From positions 1-33,919 of the forward strand of contig JAJXUI010000031.1 of assembly GCA_021782995.1 (NCBI GenBank): a stretch of DNA of 33,919 nucleotides, written 5' to 3'. Shown in pieces: positions 27,679 to 33,919 of this stretch. Position numbers and translations under genes: made by a program. How positions within the stretch are numbered: the first letter of the stretch is position 1; every line of letters begins with the position of its first letter. The notes beneath the pieces were generated by a model that was given only the letters and a program-made list of their open reading frames with translations, did no database searches and was not told where the DNA came from. This stretch comes from Pseudomonadota bacterium (lineage in GTDB: Bacteria > Pseudomonadota > Gammaproteobacteria > Burkholderiales > Gallionellaceae).

Positions 27679-28899
27679 CTAAGCCTGGCTGCGAACGTCC
27701 AGCAATTCCACCCAGTGCTTCACTGCGACATTCGCCTGGCTCGCCAGGTGCATCTGGCAGCCGACATTTGCGGTGACGATGATATCTGGTTTGCCCTGTT
27801 GCAACGCAGCCACTTTATTGGCCAGCAATTGCTGTGAAAGTTCAGGCTGCAGCACAGAATATGTCCCCGCAGAGCCACAACACAGGTGGCTATCGCTAAC
27901 GGCTGTCAGTTCAAACCCCAGCTTTTGCAACAGGGCTTCGGTCTTGCCAGTCAGCTTCTGTCCATGCTGCAGGGTGCAGGGGCAATGGAAAGCGACCTTG
28001 ATGCGGGCCGGCTGGATTTGGAGCGGGCTTAAATCTTCGCCAGCCAGCACTTCCGCAACATCACGCGTGATGGCGGAGATGCGCTTAGCCCTTTCTGCAT
28101 ACTGCAGGTCATGCTGCAGCAGATCACCATAATCCTTCAGCATCACACCGCAGCCACTGGCAGTCGAAATGATCGCTTCTGCGCCTTGCGCCACATAAGG
28201 CCACCACGCGTCGATATTACGGCGCACAAAATCCAGCGCCTCTGCAGGGGCGGCCAGATGCTGGCTGACCGCGCCGCAGCAGCCGGAATTGGGTGCCGAA
28301 ATCAGCTGGATGCCAAGCTTGTCCAGGATGCGAGCAGTGGCGTCATTGGTAGCCGGCGTGGATACGCTTTGCGCGCAGCCTTCGGCAATCAACATGGTGC
28401 GTGCATGCTGCTGCACCGGTCGCGCAGCACGCGCAGGCAAAGCCGGCAACTTGCGCTTGAGGCTCGCGGGCAGCAAAGGTTTGGCGAGGCTGCCCAGCGT
28501 CACCAGCGCTTTGAAGCGCGCAGGGTAGGGCACAATTTTCCTCAGCATCAGCCGCTTAATATAGTCGAACACACCGCGTGAAACCCGGTGCTCCACCAGT
28601 TCGCGACCGATGTCGATCAGCTTGCCATACTGAACGCCGGAAGGGCAGGTGGTTTCACAGGAACGGCAGGTCAGGCAGCGGTCGAGGTGCGTCTGTGTTT
28701 TGGCTGTGACAGCATTGCCCTCCAGCATCTGCTTGATCAGGTAAATGCGGCCGCGCGGGCTGTCCAGCTCATCACCCAGCAATTGATAAGTGGGGCAGGT
28801 TGCAGTGCAGAAGCCGCAATGCACGCAGGCGCGCAGGATGCGGTCGGCCGCCTGGCCTTGCGGAGTGCTGAGTATGTCGGCGGAGAGTTTTGTCTGCAT
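27679..28899 (-). CDS. glcF: Glycolate oxidase iron-sulfur subunit GlcF
   Basis: 406 residues, normal length. It passes electrons from the flavin subunits of glycolate dehydrogenase to the respiratory chain. Two 4Fe-4S motifs are present, CVHCGFCTATCPTY and CLTCRSCETTCPSG, and two CCG domains, NSGCCGAVSQHLA and SHLCCGSAGTYS. The ATG lies one base after the glcE stop. It is the last gene of the glc operon. Confidence 0.96.
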   Translation of the reverse strand: MQTKLSADILSTPQGQAADRILRACVHCGFCTATCPTYQLLGDELDSPRGRIYLIKQMLEGNAVTAKTQTHLDRCLTCRSCETTCPSGVQYGKLIDIGRELVEHRVSRGVFDYIKRLMLRKIVPYPARFKALVTLGSLAKPLLPASLKRKLPALPARAARPVQQHARTMLIAEGCAQSVSTPATNDATARILDKLGIQLISAPNSGCCGAVSQHLAAPAEALDFVRRNIDAWWPYVAQGAEAIISTASGCGVMLKDYGDLLQHDLQYAERAKRISAITRDVAEVLAGEDLSPLQIQPARIKVAFHCPCTLQHGQKLTGKTEALLQKLGFELTAVSDSHLCCGSAGTYSVLQPELSQQLLANKVAALQQGKPDIIVTANVGCQMHLASQANVAVKHWVELLDVRSQA

Positions 28900-28900
28900 G

Positions 28901-29965
28901 TTAAATTTCCGTATACATCATGCCCGGATTGAAAATGCCAGCCGGATCGAAAGCATGTTTGATCTTCTGCTGCAGCTTCAGCATGCCGGATTCAAGCGGA
29001 TGGAAAACCTGATCCGGTTTGTGCTGTGCACGGAAACATACAGCGTGGCCGCCATGCAAAGCCGCGACATTGCGGATGACATCCGCAGGCGCATCGCTGA
29101 ACAACCAGCGTTGAGCGCCATCCCATTCATACAGCCAGCTGCCCGGCAGGTTCAGCGGCGGTGTATTCGAGGCCACCGAGATGCGCCACAGTGTCTGGCT
29201 ATGCTTGAAGAAGGGCAGCTGCTGCTCGCGCAATTGTTGCCAGAACACGGCATCGTATTGCATCTGCTCGCCACCGATAGCAGCCTTCGCTGCATTCACA
29301 GCCGCAGCCGAACCGGAAAGCCGGATGTGCAGATTGAGGCCATCAAACACGCTGGCACTGATGGGGAGCGCCTGTCGGCCCAGTGCATGCAGTTTTGCAA
29401 GCGCATGTGCAGCATCCATTTCCTGCGACAGGGTGAGCTCCAGCTCCGGCCTGGGCAGCACACGCACAGAAATTTCCAGCAAAACGCCCAGCGTACCAAG
29501 CGCGCCGCACATCAGGCGCGACACATCAAAGCCGGCTACATTCTTCATTACCTCGCCGCCAAAACTGAGCATCTCGCCTTTGCCATTGATGATTTTGCAG
29601 CCGAGCATGAAATCGCGGGCAGACCCGGCGGCCGCCCGCCTCGGACCGGAAAAATTGCAGGCGATCGTGCCGCCCAGTGTCGCGGTGTTGCCGAAGTGCG
29701 GCGGTTCGAATCCAAGTATCTGATGATGTTTGGATAACTGATCCTCTATGGCTTGCAGTGGCGTGCCTGCGCGTGCGGTGATCACCAGCTCGGTGGGTTC
29801 GTGATTGAGGATGCCGCGATGCTCGGCGACATTCAGCACGCCACCGGAAATATTGCGGCCATAAAAAGATTTGTTGTTACCGCCAACAATGTGCAGTGCA
29901 CGCTTGCTGGTGGCGGCATCGATCACCTGCTGCTGCAAATTGTGGCTGATATCCTGGTCGCGCAT
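28901..29965 (-). CDS. glcE: Glycolate oxidase FAD-binding subunit GlcE
   Basis: 354 residues from the ATG at 29965, which overlaps the glcD stop by one base (TGATG); the longer open frame covers glcD coding sequence and is not used. FAD_binding_4 fold: LHIVGGNNKSFYG, then LGFEPPHFGNTATLGGTIAC, NFSGPRRAAAGSARDFMLG, MLSFGGEVMKNVAGFDVSRL and GTLGVLLEISVRVLP. The C-terminus ends KHAFDPAGIFNPG, typical for FAD-linked oxidases. It works in complex with GlcD and GlcF. Confidence 0.96.
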   Translation of the reverse strand: MRDQDISHNLQQQVIDAATSKRALHIVGGNNKSFYGRNISGGVLNVAEHRGILNHEPTELVITARAGTPLQAIEDQLSKHHQILGFEPPHFGNTATLGGTIACNFSGPRRAAAGSARDFMLGCKIINGKGEMLSFGGEVMKNVAGFDVSRLMCGALGTLGVLLEISVRVLPRPELELTLSQEMDAAHALAKLHALGRQALPISASVFDGLNLHIRLSGSAAAVNAAKAAIGGEQMQYDAVFWQQLREQQLPFFKHSQTLWRISVASNTPPLNLPGSWLYEWDGAQRWLFSDAPADVIRNVAALHGGHAVCFRAQHKPDQVFHPLESGMLKLQQKIKHAFDPAGIFNPGMMYTEI

Positions 29966-31425
29966 CAGAATCGCTCCAGTTCGGGATGGCTGAGTTTGCC
30001 GTGATGCACATGCATCGCACCGAACTCTGCGCATCGATGCAGCGTGGGCACAGCCTTGCCCGGATTGAGCAGGCCCCTTTCATCAAATGCATGCTTCACA
30101 GCATGAAATTGCTCCAGCTCCGCCGGCTGGAACTGCACGCACATTTGGTTGATCTTCTCCATGCCCACACCATGTTCACCGGTAATCGTCCCGCCCACCT
30201 CCACGCACAGCTCCAGAATGCGCCCGCCAAATTCTTCGGTGCGCTCCAGTTCGCCGGGTTTGTTTGCATCATAGAGAATCAGCGGATGCAGGTTGCCATC
30301 ACCGGCGTGAAACACATTCGCCACCGGCAGGTTATATTCCTTCGACCATTTGTCCATGGTCTCCAGCACGCGTGGCAACTGCTTGCGCGGGATCGTGCCG
30401 TCCATGCAATAGTAGTCCGGCGAAATGCGGCCCACTGCAGGGAAGGCCGACTTGCGCCCCTTCCAGAAGATCATGCGTTCCTGTTCGTCCTTGGCTGTTC
30501 TTACCTCGGTGGCGCCACTCTGATTCAATATGTCGCGCACACGCAAAATGTATTCGGAAACCTCGGCATTGGTGCCATCCAGTTCGCACAGCAAGATCGC
30601 TGCGGCATCGACGGGGTAACCGGCATGCACAAAATCCTCTGCTGCCTTGATCGCCAGCTTATCCATCATCTCCAGTCCTGCCGGTATGATGCCGGCGGCG
30701 ATAATGTTACCCACCGCCGCACCGGCCTTCACCACATCGTCAAACGCGGCCAGCACCACCTGTGCACGTTCCGGTTTCGGCAACAGCTTCACCGTCACCT
30801 CCACAATCACACCGAGCAAACCTTCCGAGCCGGTGAACAGGGCGAGCAAATCATAACCCGCACTATCCAGCCCGCTATTGCCCAGGGTGAGCAGATCGCC
30901 CTCCATCGTCACGATCTTCACCTGCTGGATGTTGTGTACCGTCAGGCCATATTTGAGGCAATGCACACCGCCGGAATTTTCCGCGACGTTACCGCCGATC
31001 GTGCAGGCGATTTGCGACGAGGGGTCGGGTGCGTAATACAAACCAAGGCTATCCACTGCCTGCGAAATGGCGAGATTGCGCACGCCCGGCTGCACGCGGG
31101 CAGTGCGCTGCTCGGCATTGATTTCGAGAATTTGCTTGAACTTGCCGAGGCCAAGCAATACACCCTGTTCATTTGGCAAGGCACCGCCGGATAAACCGGT
31201 TCCCGCACCGCGCGCCACCACCGGCACCTCAAGCGAGTGGCACAGCCTCAGGATGTCCTGTACCTGTTCCACCGTAGTCGGCAGCACGACCACCAAGGGC
31301 AGCTTGCGGTAAGCGGAAAGGCCATCGCATTCATAGGGGTGCATGTCTTCCGGCGTATGCAGCACGGATTTCTCCGGCAAAATCTGCAGCAGCGACTGGA
31401 TCAGCTGGTTACGTTCTATACTCAT
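29965..31425 (-). CDS. glcD: Glycolate oxidase catalytic FAD subunit GlcD
   Basis: 486 residues from the ATG at 31425 (MSIERNQLIQSLLQILPEK); a TTG three codons upstream is in frame. It oxidises glycolate to glyoxylate (D-lactate-type hydroxy acids are possible alternatives). FAD-binding motifs: VVVLPTTVEQVQDILRLC, VARGAGTGLSGGALP, APDPSSQIACTIGGNVAENS, and TGSEGLLGVIVEVTVKLLP; C-terminal NVFHAGDGNLHPLI and GEHGVGMEKI. The gene starts 26 bp after the DUF1537 kinase stop, suggesting one transcript. In autotrophs this complex salvages the phosphoglycolate formed by RuBisCO. Confidence 0.96.
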   Translation of the reverse strand: MSIERNQLIQSLLQILPEKSVLHTPEDMHPYECDGLSAYRKLPLVVVLPTTVEQVQDILRLCHSLEVPVVARGAGTGLSGGALPNEQGVLLGLGKFKQILEINAEQRTARVQPGVRNLAISQAVDSLGLYYAPDPSSQIACTIGGNVAENSGGVHCLKYGLTVHNIQQVKIVTMEGDLLTLGNSGLDSAGYDLLALFTGSEGLLGVIVEVTVKLLPKPERAQVVLAAFDDVVKAGAAVGNIIAAGIIPAGLEMMDKLAIKAAEDFVHAGYPVDAAAILLCELDGTNAEVSEYILRVRDILNQSGATEVRTAKDEQERMIFWKGRKSAFPAVGRISPDYYCMDGTIPRKQLPRVLETMDKWSKEYNLPVANVFHAGDGNLHPLILYDANKPGELERTEEFGGRILELCVEVGGTITGEHGVGMEKINQMCVQFQPAELEQFHAVKHAFDERGLLNPGKAVPTLHRCAEFGAMHVHHGKLSHPELERF

Positions 31426-31451
31426 GAGTGACAATCAGGCAGTTATTCTGG

Positions 31452-32795
31452 TTAGGCAGTCACACTGGCTGCGCGTACATCGCGCGACATGCGATCATAA
31501 ACGTTTGCGAGCGCGTCATCATCCCCAACGTTACCAGGGAATATCACCACCGGCATGCCGGGGTAACGCGGATGGTCGGCCGGACAACGCACCACCGAGC
31601 AGCCAGCCATGATCTGCCCGAGCACGCGCGACGCACGCAAGGCAAGCCCGGTGCTCAGCACGTCGTTCGAGGTGATGCCGCCCTTGCTGATCAGGAAGCC
31701 CAGCTCGGCGGGCAGCTGTTGCACCACATCCATCAAAAAGCGCGACACCAGTTCGCCAAAAGCCAGACGCTCGGCCTGGCTGGCAAACTGCAATTCGGTA
31801 CGGCTGGTGTAGATGACCGAAGTAAAGCCGCTCTGGAACAATGCTTCAGCCTGCGCGGTGATGGATGTCAGCATCGCTGCATAATAGTGCTGCAGTCGCG
31901 ACACATCCACTTCGATGCCGCGCAGGCCTTCACGTTTCAGCAGCGCACCCAGTTGTGCGGTGGTCTTCTTCACATGCGAACCGACAATCACCGCGCCCGG
32001 TTTGCTGTAACGCGTGTAGCTGCCCATGTCAGCGGCTGCCACCGGCTGTGCAGGCAGTTCGGCAAAGGCGGTGAGCAGGCTCGCCGCGCTGCGGAACAGG
32101 AAGCGTTTGCCCTGCTTCGCCGCCTGGGTGAGCTGGTGGCAGAATGCATTCAGGTCACTTTGTTTCTCGGCATCCACCACGCAGCACACATTATCTTTTA
32201 GAGACATCAGGCGCGGCAAACAATCGCTGCGCATGTCATCCAGCAGGAAACGCTGCACATCTACCGCACGAATGTTACCTTTGGTCTTCTCTTCCACATA
32301 GTCCGGCAAATAACTGTGCCTGTAGCCAAATACCGAATCCTTCGCAAACTCGGTTTCATGTACCGGCACCGGTTCGCCATTCACCAGCAGAAAATGCGTA
32401 CTGTTGCGGGTGATGCGGCCACCTTCAAAAAACGCCGGCACGATGAAATGCGCATCAAACGGGCCCAGCTCCTCGGCGATCACATCCGTTTCCACCGGGT
32501 AATGGCCGCGCAGGGTGGAATCTGAGCGGCTGACCATGATGGGATTGAATGCCATGCCTTCCGCCTGCATGTCCATCAGTGCCTGCTTCAGGTTCACACA
32601 CACTTCACGCGTGATGTCGGCCGCCTTGACGGCATCCATGCCGCGCGTGTTGGTCAGCACGAAAAAAAGCGGCGAAGCATCCTGCAAGCCCTGCTTCAGC
32701 GTGGCGACATCCCAGCGCGTCAGCAGCAGGCAGCTGTGTACCGTCTGTGATCCCGTGGGATCATCATCCAGCACAATAATTTTGGTGTTGGTCAT
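31452..32795 (-). CDS. Four-carbon acid-sugar kinase (DUF1537 family)
   Basis: 447 residues. Characterised relatives phosphorylate threonate, erythronate or 3-oxo-tetronates. The N-terminal substrate domain shows IIVLDDDPTGSQT and VSRSDSTLRGHYPVE; the C-terminal nucleotide-binding domain shows AVIVGSHVKKTT, GFLISKGGITSNDVL and PGNVGDDDAL. GGAG (complement of 32802-32805) is spaced 6 bp from the ATG. It lies 156 bp after the phosphoketolase-like gene and 26 bp before glcD. Neither an erythronate dehydrogenase nor a decarboxylase partner, as in known pathways, is visible, so the substrate is unknown. Confidence 0.9.
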   Translation of the reverse strand: MTNTKIIVLDDDPTGSQTVHSCLLLTRWDVATLKQGLQDASPLFFVLTNTRGMDAVKAADITREVCVNLKQALMDMQAEGMAFNPIMVSRSDSTLRGHYPVETDVIAEELGPFDAHFIVPAFFEGGRITRNSTHFLLVNGEPVPVHETEFAKDSVFGYRHSYLPDYVEEKTKGNIRAVDVQRFLLDDMRSDCLPRLMSLKDNVCCVVDAEKQSDLNAFCHQLTQAAKQGKRFLFRSAASLLTAFAELPAQPVAAADMGSYTRYSKPGAVIVGSHVKKTTAQLGALLKREGLRGIEVDVSRLQHYYAAMLTSITAQAEALFQSGFTSVIYTSRTELQFASQAERLAFGELVSRFLMDVVQQLPAELGFLISKGGITSNDVLSTGLALRASRVLGQIMAGCSVVRCPADHPRYPGMPVVIFPGNVGDDDALANVYDRMSRDVRAASVTA

Positions 32796-32951
32796 TTGAA
32801 TCTCCGTTTTCTATCCACGCAGAAGGCTGATGGATAAACGTCAAGCGCGATCTAAGTCGGACGCAACCGGAGCACCGCTATCGGGGTGTATATTTGAATA
32901 CATGAGGATAGCGAGCGCCCTATACGCTCAAGTTACCGAGCGCAGTCGTTT

Positions 32952-33919
32952 TCACAGGCCTGTCAACGCCTTCGCACGTGCCACCATATTGTCTGCCGTT
33001 ATGCCGTTGAAGGCCATGATCTCGTCGGCACTGGCGGTGGTTTCGCCGCGTTTCCAGCAGATCGTGTCGCGGGCGGCAGCACGGGTGCGGAGCAATACTG
33101 GCTCAAGCGAAGCGCTGGGGCCACCGCTCACTGCGATCAACGCATCGCCGTCGAACAGCTTGTTGAACTCGATATCGCCCATGAAGGCGTTGTCCGGCTG
33201 GCTGACGGTATCCCATGACACATCGGTCGGGCGATACAGGCGGCGCGGGTTGATCACGGACACGATGCGTACGCGGAAACCGGCCTTTTCCAGTTCATCT
33301 TTCGCCTTGAATACCGGCAGCAATACCATGTCGCCCGTGACCGCAAACACCACGCTAGCCTGGCTGCCGTTCGCATTGCTCGATTCGTAAATCGTCGCAG
33401 CACCCTTTTCCACCGCGACTTTCGCTTCGGCCACGCTCATGTAAACCGGCAACGGGCTCTTCGAAGCGATGATCACCATGCCCTTGTTGAAGCTGTTGGT
33501 CGCGTATTCATAGGTCGCCTGGATGCTGTTCGCATCGCACGGGAACAACGGGTATACATTTCCATTACGTGTCATCGCACTGAAATAGTTCTCGATCTCA
33601 GGACGCTGGTGCGTCCAGCCGTTACGGCCCTGTTCCAGTGCACCGGCGGTGAACATGCACACGACGGATGGTGTCTTGCGGCGCAGCTCGGCCATCGCCT
33701 GCGTTACGGTCTGGATGATCGGCCAGCCGTTGATCGCAAATGATTCATAAGACAGCCACAGCGAACGTGAGCCAAACAACGCGAGGCCCGCGGCAAAGCC
33801 TGCACACGCATCTTCATTCAGCGGCTCATACACCTGGCCATTCGGCTCCTGGTTGTAGAGCGGGTCCTGGGTTGGATGGCGGATCTTCAGCGCATCGTTG
33901 ATGTTCTTCAAGATCGGAA
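32952..33919 (-). CDS. Divergent phosphoketolase-like protein, C-terminal part (start outside window)
   Basis: 322 residues; the frame continues past the right edge, so the TTG at 33911 is not a start. The segment NEDACAGFAAGLALFG, the NGWTHQRPEIENYF motif with the expected His, DANSIQATYEYATNSF followed by MVIIASKSPLPVY, then VVFAVTGDMVLLPVFKAKDEL and RVRIVSVINPRRLYRP fit, in order, the pyrimidine and C-terminal domains of Xu5P/F6P phosphoketolases. Identity to classical enzymes looks low, so substrate use may differ. Phosphoketolases cleave ketose phosphates with phosphate to acetyl-P. It is followed by the DUF1537 kinase and glcDEF on the same strand. A transketolase-type enzyme is the alternative. 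Confidence 0.65.
   Translation of the reverse strand, partial: PILKNINDALKIRHPTQDPLYNQEPNGQVYEPLNEDACAGFAAGLALFGSRSLWLSYESFAINGWPIIQTVTQAMAELRRKTPSVVCMFTAGALEQGRNGWTHQRPEIENYFSAMTRNGNVYPLFPCDANSIQATYEYATNSFNKGMVIIASKSPLPVYMSVAEAKVAVEKGAATIYESSNANGSQASVVFAVTGDMVLLPVFKAKDELEKAGFRVRIVSVINPRRLYRPTDVSWDTVSQPDNAFMGDIEFNKLFDGDALIAVSGGPSASLEPVLLRTRAAARDTICWKRGETTASADEIMAFNGITADNMVARAKALTGL

Noticed and set aside
28790..29737. A 315-codon + strand open frame opposite glcF/glcE
   Set aside because: Covers two certain minus-strand genes and shows no protein-family features.
29966..30034. N-terminal extension of GlcE by 23 residues
   Set aside because: It overlaps glcD coding sequence in another frame; the TGATG junction gives the natural start.
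29986..31194. A 402-codon open frame on the + strand opposite glcD
   Set aside because: It is a shadow of glcD: the composition is rich in His, Arg and Cys, with no domain motif, while glcD on the other strand is unmistakable.
32841..32903. A 20-codon minus-strand ORF (MYSNIHPDSGAPVASDLDRA) in the gap between the phosphoketolase-like and kinase genes
   Set aside because: Very short, without a ribosome binding site, and not supported by any neighbour; more likely chance.

Overview
The window is 33.9 kb of a bacterial chromosome with moderate GC (a little over 50% in most genes). The gene content and order suggest a betaproteobacterium, probably of the Nitrosomonadales (Gallionella, Methylophilaceae or similar): an atp operon followed by glmU-glmS, a ubiE / Tim44-like / ubiJ / ubiB block, an lpoA-yraN-gmhA(diaA)-dolP-rfaE2 block divergent from rsmI, and a glcDEF glycolate oxidase operon. 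The assignment rests on gene order and protein character only. There are no rRNA or tRNA genes, no CRISPR array and no complete mobile element.

Left part (1-8562, all + strand): the end of atpA, then atpG, atpD and atpC, closed by a clear intrinsic terminator. Next are glmU and glmS, two steps of UDP-GlcNAc synthesis. A 279-bp gap after glmS is rich in inverted repeats and may encode a structured RNA or a leader. It precedes an orphan ParA-type ATPase paired with a CheX-like chemotaxis phosphatase.

Centre-left (8578-15156): a group of exported or membrane-anchored proteins, namely an alpha/beta-hydrolase-like/TlpA thioredoxin fusion (-), a GlcG/HbpS-like protein (+) and a membrane-anchored BCP-type peroxiredoxin (+). 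The peroxiredoxin gene is bracketed by copies of a 23-bp repeat in inverted orientation. On the minus strand follows a signalling cluster: an exported DsrE-like protein, then a TPR + formylglycine-generating-enzyme-like protein, a degenerate class III cyclase-like membrane protein and a Ser/Thr kinase that overlaps it.

Centre (15236-24930): the ubiquinone block ubiE, Tim44-like, ubiJ, ubiB (-); an AT-rich orphan lipoprotein; then the envelope block lpoA-yraN-gmhA/diaA-dolP-rfaE2 (-), tightly overlapped and divergent from rsmI (+). An orphan SAM methyltransferase follows rsmI.

Right part (24968-33919, all - strand): a double-PAS sensor histidine kinase without a visible partner; a 489-bp gap with coding-like remnants; and a run that reads, in order of transcription, phosphoketolase-like gene (cut by the window edge), DUF1537 four-carbon acid-sugar kinase, glcD, glcE, glcF. 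The last set looks like one transcription unit. It is the best candidate here for an undescribed metabolic module joining phosphoketolase-type chemistry, an acid-sugar kinase and glycolate oxidation.
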